A DNA stretch of 64,000 nt from SAR202 cluster bacterium (GTDB taxonomy: Bacteria; Chloroflexota; Dehalococcoidia; Lucifugimonadales; UBA3495), in contig JABMNL010000040.1 in NCBI GenBank assembly GCA_013204585.1, forward strand, positions 184,411-248,410, given 5' to 3'. Of the stretch, positions 27,400 through 38,418 are shown in pieces (position 1 is the first letter of the stretch; each line of letters starts with the position of its first letter). Position numbers and translations under genes: made by a program. The notes under the pieces are model-generated. The model ran no database searches. It saw nothing but the letters and a program-made list of their open reading frames with translations, and was not told where the DNA came from.

Positions 27400-27485
27400 C
27401 GTAAGCGGCAGATTCAGTTTAGCGTTGAGCCATACCCGGATTAATGTCACTCTTGTAAGGTTCGCACCGTGCAAGAGGAGAGGAA

Positions 27486-27869
27486 ATGAAAGAACCAAAA
27501 GATAGAGCTTATTGGGAAAAGCGCTCTTCTATAATCACCGTTAAGATGGCTGATAACTTGCTGGATATCATCCATTCTTTCGACTCAGATTTTAGGCTGA
27601 ATTACAAAGGGTACTCCTACATCGGGTTAACGAGGCACAGAGTTTCGAATAACTTTGTAGATTTTCGTCCGACGCCAGATTATCTTTTCTTTGGGCCTCG
27701 AATAGAGGAAACCGACGAAATACACAATCTGCTCAAAGCTGCCGGCTTTCATGACACGGTATACCGGCAAGACCGATACCGGGTGAAACTATGTCCCGGC
27801 GATATCGAAAGCCAAGCCGCGTTGTTGACTCAGTTGATTGAAAAGGCTTTTCGAAAGGCGGGCATCTAG
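27486..27869 (+). CDS. Hypothetical protein (possibly DUF5655-like)
   Basis: 127 aa soluble protein with a good ribosome site (AGAGGAA) right before ATG 27486. Sequence blocks [22 protein letters not shown] and the C-terminal helix recall DUF5655-type domains found with restriction or transport genes, but the match is weak. It is AT-richer than its neighbours. Its stop overlaps the glnS stop on the other strand by 4 bases. Confidence 0.5.
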   Translation: MKEPKDRAYWEKRSSIITVKMADNLLDIIHSFDSDFRLNYKGYSYIGLTRHRVSNNFVDFRPTPDYLFFGPRIEETDEIHNLLKAAGFHDTVYRQDRYRVKLCPGDIESQAALLTQLIEKAFRKAGI

Positions 27870-29557
27870 CCCCGACTGCGGGCTTTATCCATCCGGCCCC
27901 AGGTGTCCCTTAGCGCCACGGTGCGGTTGAAGATTGGAGCCTCGGGCGTCGAGTCTTTGTCGACGCAGAAATAACCCGTCCGCAAGAATTGGAATCTCGC
28001 CCCGGGTTTGGCATCTTTCACACTCTGTTCCAGCTTGCACGACTTGAGGACCTTTAGGGAATCCGGGTTGAGATTGTCCTTAAAGTCTCCACCATCTGCC
28101 ACGTCGTCGGGGTCCTCTTTCATGAAGAGGTGGTCATAAATCCGCACCTCGGCGTCAATCGCATGTTCCGCAGACACCCATTGGGACGTCCCCCGAACCT
28201 TCCTGCCGTCCGCTGAGGTGCCGCCGTAGGTTTCTGGGTCGTAAGTGCAGCGCAGCTCAATTACTTCCCCTGTGGTCTCGTCCTTCACAACGCCGGTACA
28301 GGTGATGTAGAAGGCGTCTTTGAGGCGTACTTCCCGACCCGGCGAGAGACGGTAGAACTTGGGCGGCGGCACTTCACGGAAGTCGTCTTTTTCTATATAT
28401 ACGGTCCGCGAGAAGGGGACGTTCCGATTCCCAGCGGTGTTGTCTTCCGGGTTATTCGCCGAGATAATCTGTTCCGTCTCGCCCTCTGGGTAGTTCTCAA
28501 TCACCACCTTCAGCGGGTCCAACACGCCCATGACCCTGGGCGCTTTCTTGTTGAGGTCATCTCTTAGGGTGTGCTCCAGCAGCGCAATTTCCACGGTGTT
28601 GTCTCGCCGCGCCACGCCAATGCGGTCGCAGAAATCTCGGATGGCCGCGGAGGTATAACCTCGGCGGCGCAACCCCGATATCGTCGGCAAGCGAGGGTCG
28701 TCCCAGCCGTTCACGTAGCCGCCCTCAACTAGTTCCATCAGGCGGCGTTTGCTCATGACCGTGTAAGTCAGGTTCAGCCGGGCAAACTCAATCTGCTGGG
28801 AGCGATAAATACCCAGTTCTTCCTGCAACCAATCGTAGAGCGGACGGTGGTTCTCAAACTCCAGGGTGCACACCGAATGGGTGATGTGCTCAATGGAGTC
28901 GGACTGGCCATGGGCGAAGTCGTAGGTCGGATAAATGGGCCATTCGTCGCCGGTGCGGTGATGGGTCTCTTTCAATATGCGATAGAGCACCGGGTCGCGT
29001 AGATTAAGGTTGGGTGAGACCATGTCTATCTTGGCCCGGAGCACATGGCTCCCTTCTTCGAACTCGCCCTCCCGCATGCGCCGGAACAGGTCCAAGTTCT
29101 CCTCGACAGAACGGTCGCGGTAGGGGCTTTCTTTGCCGGGCGCGGTCAGCGTTCCCCGGTATTCCCGTATCTCGGCAGCGCCAAGGTCGCAGACATAGGC
29201 CTTGCCCTTTTCGATGAGCTGAACGGCGTAATCGTAGAGTTGGCCAAAATAGTCCGAGGCGTAGAAGAGGTTCTCGCCCCAGTCCCACCCCAGCCAACGC
29301 ACGTCCTCCTGGATAGACTCGACGTACTCCATCTCTTCCCTGGTGGGGTTGGTGTCATCGAAGCGCAAGTGGCAGACGCCACCAAATTCGGCGGCCAGCC
29401 CGAAATTCAGGCAAATCGACTTGGCGTGACCGATGTGGAGATAGCCGTTGGGTTCGGGCGGAAACCGGGTAATTACCCGACCGTCGAACCTGCCAGACTT
29501 AATGTCGTCGGCGACCATCCCGCGTACAAAATCAGCCGAAGTTTCGATTTGTGTCAT
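27866..29557 (-). CDS. glnS: Glutaminyl-tRNA synthetase
   Basis: Charges tRNA-Gln directly. Class I motifs: the HIGH-like [10 protein letters not shown] with RFPPEPNG before it (about residue 30), and KMSKS-like VMSKRRL (about 255). The beta-barrel anticodon domains follow ([27 protein letters not shown]). ATG 29557 is chosen because GAGGA lies eight bases upstream; a further 16 codons are open but without support. GlnRS is absent from many bacteria, which use GatCAB instead. It is directly downstream of gltX on the same strand (103 bases), giving a Glu/Gln tRNA synthetase pair. Confidence 0.95.
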   Translation of the reverse strand: MTQIETSADFVRGMVADDIKSGRFDGRVITRFPPEPNGYLHIGHAKSICLNFGLAAEFGGVCHLRFDDTNPTREEMEYVESIQEDVRWLGWDWGENLFYASDYFGQLYDYAVQLIEKGKAYVCDLGAAEIREYRGTLTAPGKESPYRDRSVEENLDLFRRMREGEFEEGSHVLRAKIDMVSPNLNLRDPVLYRILKETHHRTGDEWPIYPTYDFAHGQSDSIEHITHSVCTLEFENHRPLYDWLQEELGIYRSQQIEFARLNLTYTVMSKRRLMELVEGGYVNGWDDPRLPTISGLRRRGYTSAAIRDFCDRIGVARRDNTVEIALLEHTLRDDLNKKAPRVMGVLDPLKVVIENYPEGETEQIISANNPEDNTAGNRNVPFSRTVYIEKDDFREVPPPKFYRLSPGREVRLKDAFYITCTGVVKDETTGEVIELRCTYDPETYGGTSADGRKVRGTSQWVSAEHAIDAEVRIYDHLFMKEDPDDVADGGDFKDNLNPDSLKVLKSCKLEQSVKDAKPGARFQFLRTGYFCVDKDSTPEAPIFNRTVALRDTWGRMDKARSRG

Positions 29558-29659
29558 TAGTGATTCCTCTAGGGCCCCTAGGGCCTCGGGAGCCATTGAC
29601 GCCATTGGCGCAATGCTCGTTTCAGTTGGGGCGGTTTGCCTGGCATTTTGGGGAGCGGT

Positions 29660-31129
<1,470 letters not shown>

Positions 31130-31301
31130 GGTGGTTCTCCAGTGAAATTTCCAAAATTAAATTTCCAATACGATTGCCAATACGTTGGGGGGGCGCAATG
31201 CGCAGGCAATATTGTAGCATGGTTCATGCTCAATCTTGAGTCGCCAGGCACGGTTTCGGAAAGAAATTGGGCGTCTAGTTAACCGTTAACAAGCGCCCTG
31301 A

Positions 31302-32213
31302 TTAAACCCCGCGCAGCGCTTCTAGTGCCGGGGTCAGGTCGGCGGGCAGGCCAATCTGAAACTCCAGCGGCTCGCCGCTGACCGGGTGCTTGAACCCCAG
31401 GTGAAAGGCGTGGAGAAAATGGCGGTCAACCAAGGGACTTGCGTGCCCATAGGTGGTGTCGCCCACCAGCGGGTGTCCAATGTAGGCCATGTGTACCCTA
31501 ATCTGATGGGTTCGCCCAGTCTCCAGATAAAGCTCCAACAGACTGTGTTCTTTAAAATTCTCCCGTACTTTGTAGCCGGTGCGGGCCTCTCTACCGCCCA
31601 CCACCACGGCCATGTGCGTCCGGCGACGGGGGTGACGCCCCACCGGAGCATCCACCTTGCCCTGGCTGGGATTTGGGATTCCCTCCACCAGGGCCAAATA
31701 GCCCTTGGTAACCTGGCGGTCTTTAATCTGGGCAGAAAGGTTGGTGTGGGCCTGATGGGTCTTGGCGACCATCATCAAACCTGAGGTGTCTTTGTCTAGA
31801 CGATGGACAATGCCGGGCCGAATCTCTCCACCGATGCCTTCAATATCGGGGCACATGGCCAGCAGCGCGTTGACTAGGGTGCTGTCGGGGTGGCCGGGTC
31901 CGGGGTGGACTGCTAGACCGGGCGGTTTGTCGATGACCACCAGTTCTTGGTCTTGGTAGACCACGTTAACGGGAATATCCTGGGCCAGCAGACTTGTGGG
32001 CCGGGGCGGCGGCACCGAGAGGATAACTTGATCGCCAACCCGCACTTTTTGGGACGGTTTTGCTGGGCTGCCGTTGACCAACACCTCCCCTTCGGTAATC
32101 AGACGCTGGAGTTGGCTACGGGTGAGTCCGGTATCCAACCCGGCCAGATAGTGGTCCAGACGCGACTCGGCGTCCGTCACCTGAAAATCATGTCGGACGG
32201 TCTCGGGAATCAA
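31302..32213 (-). CDS. rluD: 23S rRNA pseudouridine synthase, RluD type
   Basis: About 303 aa. The S4 RNA-binding domain comes first (RLDHYLAGLDTGLTRSQLQ), then the RsuA/RluA catalytic core with the active-site Asp in HRLDKDTSGLMMVAK and the LETGRTHQIRVHMAYIGHP block. TTG 32213 overlaps the lspA stop as TTGA and is preferred; a longer in-frame start at 32306 lies inside lspA. The lspA-rluD pair is a common bacterial arrangement. Whether it makes the RluD or a related set of pseudouridines is not resolved by sequence alone. Confidence 0.92.
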   Translation of the reverse strand: MIPETVRHDFQVTDAESRLDHYLAGLDTGLTRSQLQRLITEGEVLVNGSPAKPSQKVRVGDQVILSVPPPRPTSLLAQDIPVNVVYQDQELVVIDKPPGLAVHPGPGHPDSTLVNALLAMCPDIEGIGGEIRPGIVHRLDKDTSGLMMVAKTHQAHTNLSAQIKDRQVTKGYLALVEGIPNPSQGKVDAPVGRHPRRRTHMAVVVGGREARTGYKVRENFKEHSLLELYLETGRTHQIRVHMAYIGHPLVGDTTYGHASPLVDRHFLHAFHLGFKHPVSGEPLEFQIGLPADLTPALEALRGV

Positions 32214-32824
32214 ACGGTCTGGTCCAGAGTCTGTTCTTTCACCCCGCAGGTGAAGCAGCGCCAGCCGCCCACGACAGTTCGCATCTCGCCATCGCAAACC
32301 GGGCACCAGTCGTAGCCGCCAGTGGTGCCAATGCTGTCTATATCTTTCGAAGCGTTGGGCTCTAAGACCAGAAAAATCCAGGCCAAAATAACCAGGCCGG
32401 TGACTATCGATGCGTCGGCCACGTTAAACACTGGCCAAGGGCCCACGTCCATGAAGTCGGTCACATGGCCCAATCGCACGCGGTCTAAGAGGTTGCCCAA
32501 AGCCCCGCCAATCTGCAGACCAATGCTGAGACGCAGGAGAGCGGTTGGCGTCCGCTGGCTCCGGTAAATCATCGCCAGGATACCCACGCCAATTATGGAA
32601 ACCAGGATTAGGGGGGTGTTCTGATCCTGAAAAATGCCGAAGGCGCTGCCGGTGTTGTGGGTGTGCGTGAACCGAACGAAACCCGAGACGGGGAAAGATT
32701 GCCGGAACAACAATTGGTCCCGCACCAGAAATTTGCTGAACTGGTCAACAAGAAAAATCAGGGCGGCCAGTTGGAGCAGGAAAAAGTCCTTATAGATGGG
32801 GGTGCGGGGGGTCTCGAAACTCAC
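32210..32824 (-). CDS. lspA: Lipoprotein signal peptidase with C-terminal zinc ribbon
   Basis: Membrane aspartyl protease that removes signal peptides from prolipoproteins. Four hydrophobic segments and the catalytic blocks NTGSAFGIF, GNLLDRVRLGHVTDFMD and FNVADASI are present. After the last helix the protein continues about 50 residues with a Cys-x-x-Cys pair on each side (DWCPVCDGEMR and RCFTCGVKE), a zinc ribbon not normally found in LspA. It is followed by rluD with a 4-base overlap. The extra ribbon is read directly in frame and ends in its own stop, so it is not a frame error. Confidence 0.92.
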   Translation of the reverse strand: MSFETPRTPIYKDFFLLQLAALIFLVDQFSKFLVRDQLLFRQSFPVSGFVRFTHTHNTGSAFGIFQDQNTPLILVSIIGVGILAMIYRSQRTPTALLRLSIGLQIGGALGNLLDRVRLGHVTDFMDVGPWPVFNVADASIVTGLVILAWIFLVLEPNASKDIDSIGTTGGYDWCPVCDGEMRTVVGGWRCFTCGVKEQTLDQTV

Positions 32825-32869
32825 GTTAGGTTCTCAAATTGCATGAAATCGAATCGCGTAAAACGGAGG

Positions 32870-33526
32870 CTACTTCAGCTGCTCAGTAAAGAACCGGCTT
32901 ACTTCCGGCACCAACCGGGCTTCCTGTCCGTACCAAAAATGGTCAACGCCATCGAAAAGCTTGAACTGAGGGGCCTGCTCGAAACTTGCCAACTCGGCAT
33001 CAAGTTGTTCCGAGTCCACCAACCGGTCTCGGTCTCCGGTGGTAATCAAGGTCGGAATCTTGGATTGCTTGAGCGGCGTTCCTTCCACTGTCTTAAATGA
33101 CGGAGAAACCAAGGCGATGGCCTCGACCTCGCTGTGCAGGTTGCTATGACCCGCGACTACTGAGGTGCCAAAGGAGTACCCGACTAGGCCAATCCTATCG
33201 TTGGTATCAGGCCAGGCCTTAATCAAGTCCAGAGCGCCCAGCGCCTCCTGGTATTCCATCTCACCTTTGGTGTGTTCGCCCTCGCTGCTGCCCACGCCCC
33301 GGAAGTTAAATCGCAGGGTGACAAAACCGTCTTCAACCAGACCCAACGCCAAGGCCAACACCACATTGTTGTCCATGCTGCCGCCGTGGAGCGGGTGGGG
33401 ATGACAGATGACCACGCCAGGCCAGGGGCCGGTGCCTTCGTCGGGCTGGGTGACCACGCCCTCGAATGTTAGTCCCTCGGTCTTGAATGAAACGGCGCTT
33501 TGACGCACAGCGGTTACTCCCGTCAA
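32870..33526 (-). CDS. Alpha/beta hydrolase
   Basis: 218 aa serine hydrolase of the dienelactone-hydrolase/serine aminopeptidase-like group. HPHPLHGGSMDNNVV is the oxyanion-side motif, GYSFGTSV (about 108) the nucleophile elbow, and the probable acid and His are in GDRDRLVD and DGVDHFWYG. No signal peptide. The start TTG 33526 is uncertain. It lies 45 bases upstream of lspA on the same strand. Confidence 0.85.
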   Translation of the reverse strand: MTGVTAVRQSAVSFKTEGLTFEGVVTQPDEGTGPWPGVVICHPHPLHGGSMDNNVVLALALGLVEDGFVTLRFNFRGVGSSEGEHTKGEMEYQEALGALDLIKAWPDTNDRIGLVGYSFGTSVVAGHSNLHSEVEAIALVSPSFKTVEGTPLKQSKIPTLITTGDRDRLVDSEQLDAELASFEQAPQFKLFDGVDHFWYGQEARLVPEVSRFFTEQLK

Positions 33527-33886
33527 TTTACTGGTGGCTAGGCTGTTTCCATCTTAGGTAATGGCCTGCCCTTTGGCAAGAAATGTCGCTGTCATTCAGC
33601 ATCATTCGTACGCTTCCCGGTTGCTCGCACCCTGCCCGTGTTTGTCACCCTGAGGCACGAAGGGTCTTGGTTGTTCGGGTATGCGTTTCCGGCCACCTTA
33701 GAATGACGCGGTGTTACACGTAGGGGCACGGCAATGCCGTGCCTCTACGTTTTGGAACGCCCTCCCATCAGCTCGTCTCCGTCAGTGTTGCAGGCGACGC
33801 AATCCTGCTAGAATATCCGGTAGTTTTAACGTGAATTATTTACGCCGTCACAGGCGTAATTACAGGCAACCGGGAGGATCGGGCAG
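33527..33886. repeat. Intergenic stretch with a GTAGGGGCACGGC hairpin repeat
   Basis: 360 bases without a gene. ACGTAGGGGCACGGC (33718-33732) pairs with 33736-33750 (14 of 15) across three bases, a type of hairpin common between genes in environmental bacteria. The phrase TGTCACCCTGAGGCACGAAGGGTCT near 33644 is related, in reverse, to CGCTACGCTCAGGGTGACA near 18030. Confidence 0.6.
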
Positions 33887-34942
33887 ATGGCAATAATCGA
33901 CCTGCGCAGCGACACAGTTACCAAGCCTACCGACGAGATGCGCCGGGCCATGGCTGCGGCCGAGGTTGGCGACGATGTTTACGGCGAAGACCCTTCCGTC
34001 AACGAACTCCAGGAGCAAGCGGCCTCCATGCTGGGCCACGAAGCAGGCCTCCTGACCGCCAGCGGCACCATGAGCAACCTATTGGCCACGCTGACCTACT
34101 GTAACCACGGCGACGAAATTGTCATGGGCGACCAAGCCCATATGTTTTGGAACGAAGGCGGGGGCCAGGCCGCCCTTGCCGGCGTCCAAACCAGACTGAT
34201 TCCGCAGAGCGCAAGTGGTGGAATAAACGCCGGGGACGTGGCCCGCAATATCCGGTCGACCGGCAACCCGCACGTAGCCGCCACAAAGATGATTTGTCTG
34301 GAAAACACCCAAAACCGTTGCAGCGGGATGGTTATGACGCCCGCGGAGACCAAAGCCGTCTGCGACGTGGCCCATGGGTCCGGCGTGGCGGTCCATCTGG
34401 ACGGCGCGCGCATCTTCAATGCCTCAGTTGCCCTGGAAGTCCCTGTTGCGGAACTGACCCGCGACGTAGACGACGCCAGCTTCTGTCTGTCCAAGGCCCT
34501 TAGCTGTCCGGTTGGGTCGGTCTTAGTCGGCTCCAAAGAATTCATCAAAGAAGCCGCCAGATGGCGGAAGATGGTGGGAGGCGGCATGCGTCAGGCTGGC
34601 GTCTTAGCCGCCGCCGGGCTGGTGGCCCTGGATACCATGGTTGACCGCCTAGCCGAAGACCATCAAATCGCCCGCCGCTTGGCGGAAGGGCTGGCGAACA
34701 TCGACGGCATTACCTTGGACGCCGACAGCATCCAGACCAACATCGTCATCTTCGACATCGATGAAAAGGTAGCCAAGGCCCCAGACTTCATAAAGGCCAT
34801 GGCCAGTGCCGAAGTCCTGGTCTCTTACCCCGGCGAGCAGTCGGTCCGCATGGTGACCCATCGGCACATCTCCGCCGACGACGCCGAAGAAGCGCTGTCC
34901 CGCACCTCAAAAGTAGTCCGGGAGCTTCAAGCTGCGCGATAA
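33887..34942 (+). CDS. ltaE: Low-specificity L-threonine aldolase
   Basis: PLP enzyme cleaving L-threonine or allo-threonine to glycine and acetaldehyde, 351 aa. DLRSDTVTKPTDEMRRAM opens the protein, GDDVYGEDPSV follows, VHLDGARIFNA carries the PLP-contacting Asp and Arg, and the Schiff-base Lys is in FCLSKALSCPVGS (about 202). ATG 33887 has GGGAGG a little upstream. Aldolases of this group are often general for beta-hydroxy amino acids. Confidence 0.93.
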   Translation: MAIIDLRSDTVTKPTDEMRRAMAAAEVGDDVYGEDPSVNELQEQAASMLGHEAGLLTASGTMSNLLATLTYCNHGDEIVMGDQAHMFWNEGGGQAALAGVQTRLIPQSASGGINAGDVARNIRSTGNPHVAATKMICLENTQNRCSGMVMTPAETKAVCDVAHGSGVAVHLDGARIFNASVALEVPVAELTRDVDDASFCLSKALSCPVGSVLVGSKEFIKEAARWRKMVGGGMRQAGVLAAAGLVALDTMVDRLAEDHQIARRLAEGLANIDGITLDADSIQTNIVIFDIDEKVAKAPDFIKAMASAEVLVSYPGEQSVRMVTHRHISADDAEEALSRTSKVVRELQAAR

Positions 34943-35066
34943 AAATATTGTTATCCGCAACTGTTATTTGGACATGACAGCATAAATCACCCCACGCCCT
35001 GCATTCCTAGTTAAACCTAGTCGGTATCTGATTTGGCAAAACACCTCGCATTTCAGCTGGAGGATC

Positions 35067-36446
35067 ATGAGCCAGTACACGACCGAGCAAGTTTTGGAAA
35101 TGATTGTGCAGAACGGGGGCTCAGCAAATCTCAATCTTTCCAATGAAGACCTAAGCAATATTGACCTCTCCGCACCGACAATTAGAAAAATATTTGTCGA
35201 ACAAGTTTGGCGCTTAAGGGCTACAGCCCCGCCTGAAGCTTGGAACTCACGTAACAATTATCAGCTCTGGTACAGCGGAATAAAGCGGGCTTCGGACGTC
35301 CGACAAAGAGCCCGAGAAAGGGGAACGAACGCAATTGGAGATCCACGTGCCTCCCTAGTGGCCGTAAAGCGCGGAGTGATTTTATCTGGGTCGGATCTAA
35401 GCAGCGCGAATTGCACAGGGGCGTTGTTACAAGGATCCGATTTAGAAGGCACCAAATTTACCAATGCCTACATGTACCAAGCCGATTTTAGCGGTGCAAG
35501 GTTGTGGGACGCTCAGTTTGAGCACACCAAACTAAATAGAGCTAAGTTCAAAGTATTCCGACCTGCTCCTGGTCAAATCCAAAAAACCGCACTCCAAAAT
35601 GCAAATTTTTCATGGACTGATTTTTCCGGCGAAGAATTTGAAGATGTGCTGTTAATGCACTGTAAGTTCGATAAAGCGAGAATAACTTGGCATCAGATTG
35701 AAGGGCAGGTCGGGGAAGAGAATGATAAACGGTGGTCTGATGCTCAACAATCATATATATCTCTGAAAAACAACTTCGTTAGCATGAGCCAATATTCGGA
35801 CGCCTCCAAAGCATACATCAAAGAAAAGACTATGGAGGAACGAGCAAGTTTCCCAACACAAGTTGGAACGACCTATCTTAAACAACGCAGCCGCGTATGG
35901 AGGATTCAGTCTGAACAGGACGGAATCGGAAAACTGAAAAAACGATGGCTAAAAATCAAGTCTAAATTTCTTTTATCTGAAGCCTCCAAATTCTTTTATT
36001 ACTTTTGGTGGATTCTCCCCTTTACTCCAAAGACAGTTCATCTACCATCCGGTCGGCGTACAAGGCAAACCACGATTCAGCCGAAGCGTTTGCAATGGTT
36101 GTTGCTGTGGTGCAATGGACGTGCAACCGGCCACGGTGAGAGTTTCGCTAGAGTCGGGTTGCTGGGAATTTCAACAATTGTAGGTTTCGCGATTGCGTAT
36201 CACATGTGGGACATGCTCAAATTAACCGAACCATCGATAATCGATTCGAAAATTCTACAAGAGATTGCTGATTTTAGAGATAGTCTTATCTTTAGTACCC
36301 GCAGTACTAGTACAATCGTTTTTTCGGATATGACTCCAATCAACACGGCAGCAAAAATAATGTCAGCCGTGCAGGGCCTATTGGGGCCGGTCTTCCTTGC
36401 TTCGTTCGTTTACGTTCTTAGCAAAAGGATAGGACGGGGTTACTGA
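35067..36446 (+). CDS. Pentapeptide-repeat protein with C-terminal channel-like membrane region
   Basis: 459 aa. Pentapeptide-type repeats occur at about 20-35 (LNLSNEDLSNIDLS) and 110-185 (GSDLSSANCTGALLQGSDLE and following). A basic middle region leads to a membrane helix (about 372-390, VGLLGISTIVGFAIAY), a re-entrant-like segment (SLIFSTRSTSTIVFSDMTP) and a last helix (about 430-450). The order is that of pentapeptide proteins fused to a two-helix K+ channel pore, but the selectivity filter T-x-G-(Y/F)-G-D is not intact. TGGAGG lies just before the ATG. The gene is clearly AT-richer than its neighbours, which suggests transfer. Confidence 0.65.
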   Translation: MSQYTTEQVLEMIVQNGGSANLNLSNEDLSNIDLSAPTIRKIFVEQVWRLRATAPPEAWNSRNNYQLWYSGIKRASDVRQRARERGTNAIGDPRASLVAVKRGVILSGSDLSSANCTGALLQGSDLEGTKFTNAYMYQADFSGARLWDAQFEHTKLNRAKFKVFRPAPGQIQKTALQNANFSWTDFSGEEFEDVLLMHCKFDKARITWHQIEGQVGEENDKRWSDAQQSYISLKNNFVSMSQYSDASKAYIKEKTMEERASFPTQVGTTYLKQRSRVWRIQSEQDGIGKLKKRWLKIKSKFLLSEASKFFYYFWWILPFTPKTVHLPSGRRTRQTTIQPKRLQWLLLWCNGRATGHGESFARVGLLGISTIVGFAIAYHMWDMLKLTEPSIIDSKILQEIADFRDSLIFSTRSTSTIVFSDMTPINTAAKIMSAVQGLLGPVFLASFVYVLSKRIGRGY

Positions 36447-36497
36447 CGAAAATAAAAGAAACAATTTAGAATCCTATTTACAGCCAAAGGCCAAACC

Positions 36498-37088
36498 ATG
36501 CCAGATATCACACTCACACGCGGACACACGGCGGTATTAATCGCCGACTACTATACCGATACGATGAACACCCTGCCCCATGCCTTAGAACGGGGCGTGG
36601 TGGAGAATGGTGCGTCGGTTCAAGCCGCCGCCCGAACCGCTGGAGCAATGGTTTGCTACTCGGCGACCGTGTTTCGACCGGGGTACCCGGAGATTGGCCG
36701 ACGGAACAAGACCTTTAGCCAACGGAAGGCTTCCGGGCAGCCCGCTGTGGCAGACCCCATGGCCATCATCCACCCCTTGGTTAAACCCCAAGAGGGCGAA
36801 GTGGTGGTGGGCAAGCACCGAGTGAACGCCCTCTACGGCACCGGACTGGACGTAGCACTGCGGGCCAACAACATCCTCGACCTGGTGATTCTTGGCTACG
36901 CTACCAGCGGTGTTGTCCTGTCCACCGTTCGCTACGCGGCCGACTTGGACTTCAACCTATTTGTGGTCGAAGACTGTTGCACCGACCCGGACGCCGATGT
37001 CCATGATTTCTTGACCCAGCGCATCTTTCCGCGGCAAGCCGAGGTGGTCGGCTCGGACGATGTTATCAAAGCCCTGGCGGCGTGGTAG
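36498..37088 (+). CDS. Isochorismatase-family (cysteine hydrolase-like) protein lacking the catalytic Cys
   Basis: 196 aa. The Asp of the family triad is in AVLIADYYTD (about 17) and the Lys in VVGKHRVNALYGTGLD (about 107). At the position of the nucleophilic Cys the sequence is GYATSGVVLSTVRYA, with Val. Isochorismatases such as the EntB domain also lack the Cys, so an ether-hydrolase role or loss of activity is possible; the amidase reaction is not expected. It is followed without a gap by a small membrane gene. Confidence 0.82.
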   Translation: MPDITLTRGHTAVLIADYYTDTMNTLPHALERGVVENGASVQAAARTAGAMVCYSATVFRPGYPEIGRRNKTFSQRKASGQPAVADPMAIIHPLVKPQEGEVVVGKHRVNALYGTGLDVALRANNILDLVILGYATSGVVLSTVRYAADLDFNLFVVEDCCTDPDADVHDFLTQRIFPRQAEVVGSDDVIKALAAW

Positions 37089-37232
37089 TTGGCCGACTTG
37101 CCTCCCGATGATTTAGACCGGGACCGGGACCGTCGGCGGCAATCGCGAACTCTTTATATAGCTATCGCCGCCCTAGCTATCGCCATTGGCCATGTCGTAT
37201 ATGCTTTCCTTCGCGACCACGTTTTTGATTAG
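37089..37232 (+). CDS. Small single-helix membrane protein
   Basis: 47 aa starting with TTG directly after the stop of the isochorismatase-like gene: an acidic and then Arg-rich head (DLDRDRDRRRQSR), one membrane helix (TLYIAIAALAIAIGHVVYAF) and a short tail. The composition is that of a real small membrane protein and the direct junction suggests coupling, but there is no independent support. Confidence 0.45.
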   Translation: MADLPPDDLDRDRDRRRQSRTLYIAIAALAIAIGHVVYAFLRDHVFD

Positions 37233-37296
37233 GAATAAATCCGCAGCCATGATTTGTGGTCGGTCAGGAGTTAATCCCAGGTGGCCGGACACGACC

Positions 37297-37334
37297 GCCA
37301 GGCGTGCTCGGAGGCGAAACCTCTAGCACCTGGC
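37297..37334 (+). other. Long hairpin in intergenic region
   Basis: GCCAGGCGTGCT (37297-37308) pairs with AGCACCTGGC (37325-37334) with one bulge, continuing into GAGG-CGAAA-CCTC. It has no T-run, so it is not a simple terminator. It lies 140 bases before the arrestin-like gene and could be a leader structure. Confidence 0.4.
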
Positions 37335-37472
37335 ACACCCGGTGGGTTGCCTGCGCGGCAAATCGCCATTAACATGCTCTGGAATGCGCCGTCCGGCATT
37401 GAATTGGCGGCGGACGCATTGGTCACAGCCGTTTAATCACATTCGATTAATCACGACAGTGGAGGTGCTCAG

Positions 37473-38348
37473 GTTCTAGCTCGTATTCTTTCTTGGTTTC
37501 GCCGCCCCAAAGCGGAGATCGAAATCGCAACAACCGGCGGGTCATTTCAACCCGGCGGCACAATAGATGTTCAGGTCACGATACGGCCAAAGCAGGGAGC
37601 CAATATCAAGGGCGGTCAGGTGGAATTAACCTGCACCGAGCAGTGGTGGGAGAACCAAAATCCTGGAGCCGGAGAACAAGGAAAGCTGGAGATTCGCTCG
37701 GGGCAATCTCAGCGGCTAGTCCAATCATTCATCGGAGAGACGGAAGTCACCAGCGATGAGCCGGTAGTCCGGTACGTTAGATTCCAGATTCCCAAAGAAG
37801 CCCAACCCACCGTCCAAGGCTCTGTAGCCCAAGTATCTTGGGAAATCACCGGACGGTTGGAGTTGGACAGCGGCGACACGCTCACCAAGTCTTTGGAAGT
37901 AACGGTTGTTACTTCACCCGTGGTCCAAGCCCGGCGTAGCCCAGCAGCCCTTACCGAACATGCAACTTTCCAGCACTGCACGCTGGCTTTGATTCTAGTC
38001 AACGATGTTGTTGGCTCGGGTGGATACTTGGAGGGTGAGGTTCGGGCACAGATGACCGGCACAGACCAGGCCAAAGACATTCGCGTGGAATTGCATAGCG
38101 CCGAATCATCTGGTGACCGCAAGGCGGACTCGGTCAGAGAGCGTATTTCTCTGGAAAGTGGCGTGCAGTTAACCGAGGACCGGCCCTACGTCTGGTCATT
38201 CAGCCTGCCGGTGCCAAGTCGGTCGCTCCCAACGGTGAAGAGCGAACATACGACGGTATCGTGGCGTCTCAAAGCAGTGGTGGACACCACAGAATCCGCC
38301 GACGCTTACCACGTGGAGCGCGAAGTCAGGATATTCACTTCCATATAA
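37473..38348 (+). CDS. Arrestin-like (Spo0M-type) beta-sandwich protein, non-standard start
   Basis: About 291 aa. Two similar beta-rich halves: the first opens with SWFRRPKAEIEIATTGG and GTIDVQVTIRP and the second repeats the pattern (GGYLEGEVRAQMTG). This matches arrestin-fold proteins such as Spo0M-like proteins; no catalytic residues are seen. The first normal start is GTG 37620, but that would cut the fold in half. A GGAGG at 37461-37465 sits exactly seven bases before an in-frame GTT at 37473, which begins V-L-A-R-I-L, so the true start is probably this codon or one changed by mutation or sequencing error. Confidence 0.6.
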   Translation, partial: VLARILSWFRRPKAEIEIATTGGSFQPGGTIDVQVTIRPKQGANIKGGQVELTCTEQWWENQNPGAGEQGKLEIRSGQSQRLVQSFIGETEVTSDEPVVRYVRFQIPKEAQPTVQGSVAQVSWEITGRLELDSGDTLTKSLEVTVVTSPVVQARRSPAALTEHATFQHCTLALILVNDVVGSGGYLEGEVRAQMTGTDQAKDIRVELHSAESSGDRKADSVRERISLESGVQLTEDRPYVWSFSLPVPSRSLPTVKSEHTTVSWRLKAVVDTTESADAYHVEREVRIFTSI

Positions 38349-38418
38349 GTGCCCTGTCCGATAAGTGCCCTGCCCGTGTCTAGGTGCTCTGTCTAGCTAT
38401 TCTAACTAGCTTTTCTGT

